From JBPOIS01 sp052034295 (GTDB taxonomy: Bacteria > Pseudomonadota > Gammaproteobacteria > Pseudomonadales > Moraxellaceae), in assembly GCA_052034295.1 (NCBI GenBank), contig JBPOIS010000113.1, forward strand, positions 1 to 14,064: a stretch of DNA of 14,064 nucleotides. The letters are read 5' to 3'. Under the pieces are notes generated by a model that saw only the letters and a list, made by a program, of their open reading frames with translations, ran no database searches and had not been told where the DNA came from. How positions within the stretch are numbered: position 1 is the first letter of the stretch; each line of letters begins with the position of its first letter. Position numbers and translations under genes: made by a program. Positions 1-6,266 of the stretch are shown one piece after another.

Positions 1-158
1 GCCGGATTGAGACGGTGTTTGGCATCATGAAAAACCACATGGGCCTTGAGCATTCCCGCCATCGTTCTTTCAAGGGCTTCATCAGCCATGTGCTGGCCGT
101 GGTGACAGCATATGCTTTCAGGCCCAACAAGCCCAGCATGAGTCCCTGGACAGCGTAG
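1..158 (+). mobile_element. DDE transposase, C-terminal end only (insertion sequence cut by window edge)
   Basis: The frame enters at base 3 and runs 51 codons to TAG at 156-158. It opens RIETVFGIMKNHMGLEHSRH and ends in PWTA. The E-x6-K spacing (Glu of IETVFGIMK to its Lys) fits the C1 signature around the third catalytic acidic residue of IS4/IS5-type DDE transposases, and the following GLEHSRHRS block is typical of such C-termini. The rest of the element lies outside the window, so family, length and left inverted repeat cannot be read. The right end of the element should lie within about 10-30 bp after the stop, because a minus-strand gene seems to be interrupted there. The transposase call is solid; the exact IS family is not settled. 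Confidence 0.75.
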
Positions 159-160
159 CG

Positions 161-280
161 TTAGACAAGACTGGGGTTCTGGTAGATGCTGTACATCTGC
201 TGCAGGTCAGTTTCCGTGAATCTGGAAATGGGACGAAAAACACCCTTGGGGTCTTGACGGTTCTGGCTGAACTTGCTCAT
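161..280 (-). pseudogene. 39-codon gene start, probably truncated by the adjacent insertion sequence
   Basis: ATG at 280-278 follows a good ribosome binding site (GAGGA, about 6 nt upstream). The frame reads MSKFSQNRQDPKGVFRPISR, then FTETDLQQMYSIYQN, and stops at TAA (163-161), immediately beside the transposase stop at 158. A well-initiated frame that ends at the IS border suggests the 5' part of a longer gene whose remainder was displaced by the insertion, with the last few codons supplied by the IS end. The FRPISRFTETDLQQMYSIY stretch vaguely recalls N-termini of GNAT-like acyltransferases, but this is a weak impression. It could instead be a genuine small protein. Confidence 0.45.
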
Positions 281-488
281 GTGCGATCCTCGCATTGATT
301 TTTTTGGCTGGGCCATCGACGCACGCTCCCGCGGCGCGACGTACCGGCTGAACCTGATCGCTCAGGCCTGCCCTGCCTGTATTCCACTGCACCCAAAAAC
401 GCGGTGCAGAACCTTCCTGACTGGCATCGTGAAACACCTCATGTGCTTCAGGGTGTCGAACGGGGCCAATGCTCCAGGAGAGTGAACA
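281..488. other. Intergenic stretch without a supportable gene
   Basis: Short overlapping frames exist on both strands (about 70 codons at most). None has a convincing ribosome binding site, a recognisable motif or codon bias distinguishing it from the others. The stretch probably holds the promoter and leader of the truncated minus-strand gene starting at 280, but I see no clear -35/-10 pair. Confidence 0.4.
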
Positions 489-641
489 ATGGTTTATTCG
501 ACCCGCGCACTATGCCAGCCCATTCCTGACGGCTGCAACCTGAATGTGCGGAACAAAATCACAAAATCCGATCAAGTTGGTGATGAAGTTCGCATTTTCC
601 GAATCAAAACCGACCGGCAGCAGTTCAGTCCCCATTTTTAA
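489..641 (+). CDS. Possible small protein, 50 aa, unknown
   Basis: ATG at 489-491 is preceded by AGGAG (8 nt gap). The frame runs 50 codons to TAA at 639-641. It starts MVYSTRALCQPIPDGCNLNV and ends with a basic, phenylalanine-containing tail (RIKTDRQQFSPHF). It has no signal peptide, no membrane segment and no recognised motif; there are two cysteines near the N-terminus. Base composition is lower in GC than the housekeeping genes, in keeping with an accessory region next to an insertion sequence. It sits just upstream of the AT-rich inverted repeat at 651-678. It may be a real small gene, a remnant, or chance; only the ribosome binding site argues for translation. Confidence 0.25.
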   Translation: MVYSTRALCQPIPDGCNLNVRNKITKSDQVGDEVRIFRIKTDRQQFSPHF

Positions 642-650
642 ACGCACCAT

Positions 651-678
651 TTTTTATTCAAAAAATTTTGAATAAAAA
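651..678. repeat. AT-only-arm inverted repeat, 13-bp perfect arms with 2-bp centre
   Basis: Arms TTTTTATTCAAAA (651-663) and TTTTGAATAAAAA (666-678) are perfect inverted copies separated by AA. The flanking bases to about 700 are almost pure A/T (AATATTTTAATTAATTTATT), in sharp contrast to the surrounding GC-rich DNA. The repeat lies 9 bp after the stop of the small ORF at 489-641. It could be an operator for a dimeric regulator, a weak bidirectional terminator (A and T runs flank the stem), or an insertion scar. The sequence alone does not decide. Confidence 0.7.
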
Positions 679-699
679 TCAATATTTTAATTAATTTAT

Positions 700-1037
700 T
701 GCGCGATTGATGGACGATTTCGACAGGCGCACAATCGCTTTGAGGGCTCAACGCCGCAGGTCAGCGGGGTCCGGCAGACCGGCCCAGCGTCTCAGCCGTG
801 GGGTTACAACAGCGTCACCAGCACCGCAGAGAAAGCAGGCATCCACAGCATGACGCCGCCAAAGTCGCAAACGCTTGTACACCACCCCAATGCTGCGGCA
901 GCGCCAAAAATCCCGCGACACCTCCGTGTACAGGCTGGGGAAGAGTGTGGATCAGTCTGCCACCAAGCGCCCGGACAGGCGATTGCCGCCGAGTGCCGTG
1001 AGGGGTGCTGCCGGATACGGGTCAGACGGGATGGGGC
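700..1037. other. Region without an intact gene; possible decayed gene on minus strand
   Basis: No ORF here has a start with a credible ribosome binding site. On the minus strand a frame without any stop runs from about 1041 down to TAA at 806-804. Its last part looks like the end of a small membrane protein (see separate entry). The remainder shows nothing recognisable. Confidence 0.4.
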
Positions 1038-1041
1038 TCAG
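804..1041 (-). pseudogene. Possible remnant of a small membrane protein (DUF3325-like C-terminus)
   Basis: The open frame has no ATG and is bounded upstream by a stop near 1042-1044. Its 78 codons end in FGAAAALGWCTSVCDFGG followed by VMLWMPAFSAVLVTLL and TAA. This pattern, a basic segment (RRCRG), a helix with LGW, then a second hydrophobic helix reaching the C-terminus, resembles the end of DUF3325-type small membrane proteins found in siderophore-receptor operons. The N-terminal half is not hydrophobic as that family would require, so if the relationship is real the gene is decayed. The evidence is residue pattern only; chance is possible. Confidence 0.25.
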
Positions 1042-1754
1042 GGCTTGCTGCGGTAGCCTTTCACTTCCAGCAGGATGGCGGTATTGCCGGACATGCGCAG
1101 CTCCACTTCATTGCCGAGCACATCGGTGATGAGGGTGTTGTCCTGCAGGGGGTCGGGCTGAATCATCAGCACGTTACTGAGATTGCCTGCCCAGCGCAGG
1201 CTGTAGCGCTCAGAGCCCAGCTGCGAGCTCATGATGTCGCTGAACAGGGTCTGTGACTGGGCCAGCCGGCCATTGCTGCCCTGGTCCTGCTGCAGCTGCC
1301 AGGACAGCAGATTGCGGGTGAGGCTGGCATCTGGTGGTGGCATGGCGGCGGCGATCAGGGCACTGACCTTACGGATCAGCTCTGATGGGGGCAGGGCGGC
1401 GGCAGCCGTCATCAATGAACTTGCAGCTGGGGGGGAGGACTGCGGATTTGATTCTGACGCCATGAACGTGGCTTCACTGTAGTCCACGTTCGGGCTGTGG
1501 TGAATGTCCATGGCCAGCAGTGCACGCAGGTCTTCAGGATCCTCAGTGGTGTGCTGGCGGGTCAGTGCACTGAACTCATGAACCGGCATCAGGCCGCTGG
1601 CATCAGACCACAAGCTGTTGTTCAGGTGGGAGTTGTAATATTGACGGTTCAGCTCAGCATCATCCAAGGGACTGATGGCATGAAGCGGCAACGAATAACA
1701 CAGCACCACGGCAACCAGCCATCGGAAGGGCAATTTTTTCACATGACGCACCAT
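1038..1754 (-). CDS. Secreted hypothetical protein, 238 aa
   Basis: ATG at 1754-1752 follows AAGGAG with a 7-nt gap. The N-terminus MVRHVKKLPFRWLVAVVLCY with SLPLHA is a classic Sec signal peptide; cleavage after LHA (residue 26) leaves ISPLDDAELNRQYYNSHLNN. The short ISPLDDAEL motif right after cleavage resembles the LDD-x-L-type N-terminal motif of many small exported proteins in Pseudomonadales. The mature protein is about 210 aa, with no transmembrane helix and few cysteines. It ends in a strand-rich segment (LGNEVELRMSGNTAILLEVK) that may be a small beta domain. No catalytic motif is visible and the function is unknown. It is separated from yjbQ by 215 bp and is probably its own transcription unit. 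Confidence 0.8.
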   Translation of the reverse strand: MVRHVKKLPFRWLVAVVLCYSLPLHAISPLDDAELNRQYYNSHLNNSLWSDASGLMPVHEFSALTRQHTTEDPEDLRALLAMDIHHSPNVDYSEATFMASESNPQSSPPAASSLMTAAAALPPSELIRKVSALIAAAMPPPDASLTRNLLSWQLQQDQGSNGRLAQSQTLFSDIMSSQLGSERYSLRWAGNLSNVLMIQPDPLQDNTLITDVLGNEVELRMSGNTAILLEVKGYRSKP

Positions 1755-1969
1755 GGCCGAACTCCTTGTCTTTGGCTGCTGTGCTGTTCATCAGCCGTCA
1801 CCTATTGATGTTTTTCAGGCCTTGATCAGGGCCCACGCGCCACAGGTGTGATCCTCACGGATCTGGGTAACCCCTATCGCGCGGCAGGTCAGGCCATTCC
1901 GCTGGCCAGCCCAAAGATGCGTTTCACTTTAACAACTTTCATTTTTTCCTGCAATTTTTTCACCGGCGA
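1755..1969. other. Gap between yjbQ and the secreted-protein gene
   Basis: On the minus strand a 17-codon ORF (MKVVKVKRIFGLASGMA, 1942-1889) follows an AGG-containing purine run close to its ATG. It could be a leader peptide for the gene starting at 1754, but is too short to assert. After it another frame reads VTQIREDHTCGAWALIKA to a stop, which may be chance. I see no T-tracted hairpin after yjbQ and no confident promoter for the secreted-protein gene, although one must lie here if that gene is independently expressed. Confidence 0.35.
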
Positions 1970-2395
1970 TCAGACTGCACACACTGTCAACAGCAGCTGG
2001 CGTGCGCCACCGTGCCGACGGGGCTCGCACAGGGCAATGCCCTGCCAGGTGCCGAGCGCCAGTTTCCCCTGCGTCACCGGCAGCAACAGTGACACCCCGG
2101 TCAGGGCGCTGATCAGGTGGGCGGGCAGATCATCCGGACCTTCCAGGGTGTGCCGGTAGCCGGGGTGACTGGCCGGTGCCATCCGGTCCAGCCAGTCCAT
2201 CAGGTCCAGCGGCACGTCGGGGTCGGCGTTTTCGGTGAGCAGCAACCCCGCCGAGGTGTGCTGCAAAAACACCTGCAGCAGGCCCTGCGCTGGAACGTCC
2301 ATCCCCTGCAGGGCTGCCCGGATGTCTGCGGTGATCAGGTGGATGCCGCGTGGCCGCGGTGGCAGCACCAGCCGTGACTGACGGGGCAGGCTCAT
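1970..2395 (-). CDS. yjbQ: YjbQ family protein (UPF0047)
   Basis: The 141-aa protein carries the family signatures in order: HTSAGLLLTENADPDV at residues 46-61, a His-containing PAHL segment at 91-94, and GTWQGI at 115-120. Known members are small trimeric cytoplasmic proteins; Escherichia coli YjbQ has been described as having weak thiamin-phosphate-synthase activity, and its physiological role is unclear. Length and motif spacing are normal for the family, so the gene looks intact. Its ATG (2395-2393) overlaps the TGA of the upstream lipoprotein gene in an ATGA arrangement, so the two are co-transcribed and probably translationally coupled. Confidence 0.9.
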   Translation of the reverse strand: MSLPRQSRLVLPPRPRGIHLITADIRAALQGMDVPAQGLLQVFLQHTSAGLLLTENADPDVPLDLMDWLDRMAPASHPGYRHTLEGPDDLPAHLISALTGVSLLLPVTQGKLALGTWQGIALCEPRRHGGARQLLLTVCAV

Positions 2396-2787
2396 GGACG
2401 GCTCCGGGCACAGCCGCGATACACCTGCGTGCCATACTGCAACCGGGCCGTCAGCGGATAAACACGGTCGGACATGCCATCACTGCAGGGCTGCTGGGCC
2501 AGGTGCAAATGCACCGGAACCTGCTGGTTGTCGATCCCGGATCGTGCCCCGTGCTGTACAGGCCCATGGAAGTGGAAGGGGGTTCCTTCAGGATGCTCCG
2601 GGGTGCTGAACCGGCCCGTGTCGCCGTGGAGGTCCAGGGACCAGAACGGTTCCGTGCCCAGCACCTGCAGCGCCGGACTGGCCGAACTGTCGGGGGCGCC
2701 ATGCTGGCAGCCGGTCAGCACCAGCCCCAACAGGGCCATGAAGGCTCCCTGTCGGGTGACCGCTCCAGTGAGGCGATGCAGGGGCAT
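2392..2787 (-). CDS. Small lipoprotein, COG3650-like
   Basis: The chosen start is ATG at 2787-2785, preceded by AGGAG with a 9-nt gap. A longer frame upstream lacks such a site and would bury the signal peptide. The 131-aa product has a lipoprotein signal ending in LVLTGC (lipidated Cys27), then a short linker. Its globular part begins GTEPFWSLDL and ends with CSDGMSDRVYPLTARL and a final GCA. The GTEPFW opening and the CSDGMSD...RGCA block are characteristic of COG3650-type periplasmic or lipid-anchored proteins. Two conserved cysteines in the second half could form a disulfide. No enzymatic activity is known to me. It is first gene of a two-gene unit with yjbQ, beginning about 75 bp after the clpB terminator. 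Confidence 0.8.
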   Translation of the reverse strand: MPLHRLTGAVTRQGAFMALLGLVLTGCQHGAPDSSASPALQVLGTEPFWSLDLHGDTGRFSTPEHPEGTPFHFHGPVQHGARSGIDNQQVPVHLHLAQQPCSDGMSDRVYPLTARLQYGTQVYRGCARSRP

Positions 2788-2862
2788 AAGCCAGGTCTCC
2801 TGAGCAAAAAAACCAGTGTAACGTCGCCGGTCAGGCGAGGCTGTAGGTCTTGCGCAACCCAC

Positions 2863-2890
2863 AAAAAAACAGCGCCCGGTCTGGGCGCTG
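2863..2890 (-). terminator. Rho-independent terminator of clpB
   Basis: Read on the minus strand, CAGCGCCC (2890-2883) pairs with GGGCGCTG (2877-2870) around a 5-nt loop and is followed by seven Ts (2869-2863). The 8-bp perfect GC-rich stem begins 25 bp after the clpB stop codon. Confidence 0.9.
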
Positions 2891-2915
2891 TACGATGCAT
2901 TGGGCTGTGGCCCGG

Positions 2916-5489
2916 TCAGCTGTAGCGGATTTTTTCAAACACCAGACCGTCTTCGCTGCCCTTCACCACCACGGTGTCCCCGGCCCCAAACGCTCCCGAG
3001 AGGATGTGCTGGGCCAGCGGGTTTTCGATTTCCGACTGGATGGCCCGTTTCAGCGGACGCGCCCCAAACACGGGGTCATAGCCCGCTTTCACCAGTTGCT
3101 CAAAGGCCGAATCGTCCAGCTCCAGGCTGATCTCACGGTCGGCCAGCCGCTTGCGCAGCCGCGCCAGCTGGATGTCGGCAATGCCCCGGATCTGGCTCTG
3201 ACCCAGCGCATCAAACACCACCACTTCATCAATCCGGTTGATGAATTCCGGGCGGAAATGGGCCCCCACGGCCGCCATGACCGTTTCGCGCACCAGCGCC
3301 GGGTCGGGGTTTTCGCCCAGATCGCGCACCGCCTGCGAGCCCAGGTTGCTGGTCATGATGATCACGGTGTTCTTGAAGTCCACCACCCGGCCCTGACTGT
3401 CGGTCAGGCGGCCATCGTCGAGCACCTGCAGCAGGATGTTGAACACATCCGGGTGGGCTTTTTCCACCTCATCAAACAGCACCACGCTGTAGGGCTTGCG
3501 GCGTACGGCTTCGGTGAGCACGCCACCTTCTTCATAGCCCACATAGCCCGGCGGTGCCCCGACCAGACGCGACACGCTGTGTTTTTCCATGAATTCGCTC
3601 ATGTCGATGCGGATCATGGCGTCATCGGAGTCAAACAGGAAGCTGGCCAGCGCCTTGGTCAGTTCGGTCTTGCCCACCCCGGTCGGGCCGAGGAACAAAA
3701 ACGAACCCGAGGGCCGGTTCGGGTCGGACAGTCCGGCGCGCGAGCGGCGCACGGCGTTGGCTACGGCCTTGACCGCCTGATCCTGACCCACCACGCGCTG
3801 GTGCAGGGCGTCCTCCATGTGCAGCAGTTTTTCGCGCTCGCCCTGCATCATCTTGGCCACCGGAATGCCGGTCGCGGCACTGACCACTTCGGCGATTTCA
3901 TTGTCGGTGACCTTGGTGCGCAGCAGCTTGGGTTTTTCCTGATCCTCCGCCGCTTCGGCGCTGGCGATGTTTTTTTCCAGCTCAGGCATGACGCTGTACT
4001 TCAGCCGTGACATCTCGGCATAGTCGCCCTCACGTTCGGCTTTGGCATAGTCCATGCGCGCTTTGTCGAGCTGCTCGCGGAAGCCCTGCGCGCCCTGCAC
4101 CAGTGCCTTTTCGGCCTGCCAGATCTCGGTGAGGTCAGCGGCTTCCTTTTCCAGCTCCTCAATCTGGCGTTCCAGCAGTTTGAGCTGGCTGCTGGCGGTT
4201 TCGTCATGTTTGACCGCTTCGCGTTCCATTTTCAGCTGGATCAGGCGGCGGTCCAGCCGGTCGATGGCTTCCGGCTTGGAGTCCATCTCCATGCGCAGGC
4301 GGCTGGCGGCTTCGTCGATCAGGTCGATGGCCTTGTCCGGCAGCTTGCGGTCGGTGATGTAACGGTGCGACATGCGCGCGGCCGCGATGATCGCCGAGTC
4401 GTCGATCTCAACGTTGTGGTGCAGCTGGTAGCGCTCCTTGAGGCCACGCAGGATGGCAATGGTGTCGGCCACGGTGGGCTCATCGACCAGTACCTTCTGG
4501 AAACGGCGCTCCAGTGCGGCGTCCTTTTCGATGTACTGGCGGTATTCATCCAGCGTTGTGGCACCGACGCAGTGCAGTTCGCCCCGCGCCAGGGCGGGCT
4601 TGAGCATGTTGCCGGCATCCATCGCGCCATCGGCCTTGCCGGCGCCGACCATGGTGTGCAGTTCGTCGATGAACAGGATCACCTGCCCTTCCTGCTTGGC
4701 CAGATCGTTCAGCACGGCTTTCAGGCGCTCTTCAAACTCGCCCCGGAACTTGGCCCCGGCGATCAGTGCACCCAGATCCAGCGACAGCACGCGCTTGTTT
4801 TTCAGACCTTCGGGCACTTCGCCATTGACGATGCGCTGCGCCAGACCTTCGACAATGGCGGTCTTGCCGACGCCGGGCTCGCCAATCAGCACCGGGTTGT
4901 TCTTGGTGCGTCGCGCCAGCACCTGGATGGTGCGGCGGATCTCGTCATCGCGGCCAATCACCGGGTCCAGCTTGCCGGAGAGGGCGCGGGCGGTGAGGTC
5001 CACGGTGTATTTGTTCAGCGCATCGCGCTGGTCTTCCTGATTCGGATTCACGACTTTTTCGCCTCCACGGATCTGGTCAATGACGGTTTTCAGCCGTTCG
5101 GCACTGCCGCCGGCCTGCTCGATCAGTTTTTTGCTGCTGCCCTGTTCGGCCAGCGCCAGCAGCAGCCATTCGGTGGCGATGTACTCATCCCCAGCCTTCT
5201 GGGCGTGGCTGTCGGTCAGGTTGAGGAGGCGCACCGCCTCGGGGGTCAGGTTGATGTTGCCATCGGGTTTGGCCAGTTTTGGCGCATCGGCCACGGCCTG
5301 ATCGACCCGCTGGCGCAGCTGCGGCACGTTGACCCCGGCCTGTTGCAGCAGGCTGCCATGGGCAGGTTCATCCAGCAGCGCGGACAGGATGTGCACCGGT
5401 TCGATGCCGCTGTGGTCATGGCGCACCGCCAGACGCTGGGCGGCGGACAGGGTCGATTGCAGACGTTCGGTAAACTTTTCAAAACGCAT
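2916..5489 (-). CDS. clpB: ATP-dependent disaggregase ClpB
   Basis: ClpB is a cytoplasmic hexameric AAA+ chaperone that threads aggregated proteins through its pore, working with DnaK/DnaJ/GrpE. The 857-aa product has the usual length and architecture: an N-terminal Clp-N repeat domain (about 1-145), a first AAA domain with Walker A GEPGVGKT at 203-210 and Walker B ILFIDE at 271-276, a coiled-coil M domain at about 405-525, and a second AAA domain with GPTGVGKT at 601-608 followed by the C-terminal D2 domain. The start ATG at 5489 has AGGA about 7 nt upstream. A GGAGG motif followed 10 nt later by GTG (codon 147) may give the short form lacking the N domain, as in Escherichia coli. A sigma-32 type promoter lies upstream and a hairpin terminator downstream, so it is a monocistronic heat-shock gene. 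Confidence 0.98.
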   Translation of the reverse strand: MRFEKFTERLQSTLSAAQRLAVRHDHSGIEPVHILSALLDEPAHGSLLQQAGVNVPQLRQRVDQAVADAPKLAKPDGNINLTPEAVRLLNLTDSHAQKAGDEYIATEWLLLALAEQGSSKKLIEQAGGSAERLKTVIDQIRGGEKVVNPNQEDQRDALNKYTVDLTARALSGKLDPVIGRDDEIRRTIQVLARRTKNNPVLIGEPGVGKTAIVEGLAQRIVNGEVPEGLKNKRVLSLDLGALIAGAKFRGEFEERLKAVLNDLAKQEGQVILFIDELHTMVGAGKADGAMDAGNMLKPALARGELHCVGATTLDEYRQYIEKDAALERRFQKVLVDEPTVADTIAILRGLKERYQLHHNVEIDDSAIIAAARMSHRYITDRKLPDKAIDLIDEAASRLRMEMDSKPEAIDRLDRRLIQLKMEREAVKHDETASSQLKLLERQIEELEKEAADLTEIWQAEKALVQGAQGFREQLDKARMDYAKAEREGDYAEMSRLKYSVMPELEKNIASAEAAEDQEKPKLLRTKVTDNEIAEVVSAATGIPVAKMMQGEREKLLHMEDALHQRVVGQDQAVKAVANAVRRSRAGLSDPNRPSGSFLFLGPTGVGKTELTKALASFLFDSDDAMIRIDMSEFMEKHSVSRLVGAPPGYVGYEEGGVLTEAVRRKPYSVVLFDEVEKAHPDVFNILLQVLDDGRLTDSQGRVVDFKNTVIIMTSNLGSQAVRDLGENPDPALVRETVMAAVGAHFRPEFINRIDEVVVFDALGQSQIRGIADIQLARLRKRLADREISLELDDSAFEQLVKAGYDPVFGARPLKRAIQSEIENPLAQHILSGAFGAGDTVVVKGSEDGLVFEKIRYS

Positions 5490-5521
5490 GATTTTTTCCT
5501 GATCTGTCGGGTTTCATCCCA

Positions 5522-5548
5522 CCTTGGTGCGACACAGATTGACCAAGG
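5522..5548 (-). repeat. Inverted repeat in clpB 5' leader
   Basis: CCTTGGT (5522-5528) and ACCAAGG (5542-5548) are perfect 7-bp arms with a 13-nt loop. It falls just downstream of the predicted heat-shock transcription start and upstream of the ribosome binding site, so the mRNA would begin with a 5' hairpin. It does not occlude the ribosome binding site, so a stabilising hairpin is likelier than a thermometer. Confidence 0.5.
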
Positions 5549-5562
5549 ATCATCTGTTTAGA

Positions 5563-5591
5563 TAGATGGAGTGGGGCCCGGTGTTTTCAAG
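5563..5591 (-). promoter_or_regulatory. Sigma-32 (heat-shock) promoter of clpB
   Basis: On the minus strand CTTGAAA (5591-5585) is followed, after exactly 13 bp, by CTCCATCTA (5571-5563). The heat-shock consensus is CTTGAAA, 11-16 bp, CCCCATnT, so the -35 is perfect and the -10 has one mismatch. Transcription would begin near 5557, giving a leader of about 65 nt before clpB. Confidence 0.8.
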
Positions 5592-5641
5592 AGAAAAATC
5601 ATCCGGCCAGCAAAAAATTGCCAGAAGTTTTTTGGCAGGCC

Positions 5642-5667
5642 CAAAAAAGCCACCGGGACCGGTGGCT
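5642..5667 (-). terminator. Rho-independent terminator of the proline-rich hypothetical gene
   Basis: Read on the minus strand, AGCCACCG pairs with CGGTGGCT around a GTCC loop and is followed by a run of Ts (5648-5643). It lies about 20 bp beyond the stop of the gene ending at 5689 and separates it from the clpB promoter. Confidence 0.8.
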
Positions 5668-5688
5668 GATGGACAGGAAAAATCCGCG

Positions 5689-6117
5689 CTAACGCAAACT
5701 GACCACATAGCGGGAACGGTCATCATCGCTGGCCGCGGCGGCGGTGCGCGACGCGCCGGCTGCGCCAAAACGCCCCAGCCAGCCCGAAGGTGGTGCAGGC
5801 GCGGGCTCAGGTGGTGCAGGCGCGGGCTCAGGTGGTGCAGGCACCGTTGTGGTGGCAGGCACCGTCACAGGCGCCAGTGGGCCGGGTTCCGGGGCCTCCG
5901 CCGTGGGCCGCTGGGTTTCTAGCCAGCCCAGCCGTGACCGCAGCACCAGCGAGGCCATCAGCAGGTCCTCCTGATCCTGGTCCTCAGCCAGGTCAAAAAT
6001 GCTCTGCTGGTACTGGACATCATGAATCAGGTCGTCAATTTTGACTGACACGCCGGTGTACTGGCGCATCAACAGCTTGAACTGTGCCAACTCGTGCAGT
6101 TGTTCCCGATTCAGCAT
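5689..6117 (-). CDS. Hypothetical protein with proline-rich linker, 142 aa
   Basis: ATG at 6117 follows GGAGG with an 8-nt gap. Residues 1-65 are predicted helical and soluble (MLNREQLHELAQFKLLMRQY onward, with several acidic clusters such as DLAEDQDQEDLL). Residues 70-110 are a Pro/Ala linker containing a 7-residue repeat, PEPAPAP. The C-terminal 30 residues are Gly/Ala/Ser-rich and end in the basic-hydrophobic SRYVVSLR. There is no signal peptide or membrane segment. I do not recognise the family. The gene stands alone between a sigma-54-like promoter and a hairpin terminator, flanked by dedA-type and clpB genes on the same strand, so it is a monocistronic unit under its own control. The compact N-domain plus flexible tail suggests a protein-protein adaptor, but this is a guess. 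Confidence 0.75.
   Translation of the reverse strand: MLNREQLHELAQFKLLMRQYTGVSVKIDDLIHDVQYQQSIFDLAEDQDQEDLLMASLVLRSRLGWLETQRPTAEAPEPGPLAPVTVPATTTVPAPPEPAPAPPEPAPAPPSGWLGRFGAAGASRTAAAASDDDRSRYVVSLR
5789..5842. repeat. 21-bp tandem repeat, about 2.5 copies, inside the proline-rich gene
   Basis: The 21-bp unit spans 5789-5809 and is repeated perfectly at 5810-5830; a partial third copy of 12 bp follows at 5831-5842. The period is in frame (7 codons encoding a PEPAPAP-type unit), so copy-number change would lengthen or shorten the linker without frameshift. Confidence 0.85.
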
Positions 6118-6200
6118 GGCTGGTTCCTCCCATTCCCCTCAGACAGACTGCGCTGCAGGTGTGTGCTGTCCTGAAGCCAGAGTCAGGACCTGATTTGAAA

Positions 6201-6216
6201 TGCAAGCTTTGTACCA
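6201..6216 (-). promoter_or_regulatory. Sigma-54-like (-24/-12) promoter of the proline-rich hypothetical gene
   Basis: Read on the minus strand, TGGTAC (6216-6211), five bases, then TTGCA (6205-6201). The sigma-54 consensus is TGGCAC-N5-TTGCA; only one base differs and the invariant GG-N10-GC spacing is exact. It lies about 85 bp upstream of the start codon, in an otherwise empty 149-bp gap. Activator sites, if any, would fall inside the upstream dedA-type gene; I could not identify one. Confidence 0.5.
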
Positions 6217-6266
6217 AATGCCAGATGGGTCACAGTTCTGGGTGTTTTCTGGACAGAATCGACCGC

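Noticed and set aside
4206..5561. 451-codon plus-strand frame opposite clpB (and 386 codons at 2850-4010)
   Set aside because: Mirror frames of ClpB with the same shadow composition; clpB motifs and promoter are unambiguous on the minus strand.
5606..5640. Second hairpin near clpB promoter (GCCA...TGGC)
   Set aside because: Only a 4-bp stem; the nearby 5642-5667 hairpin explains termination.
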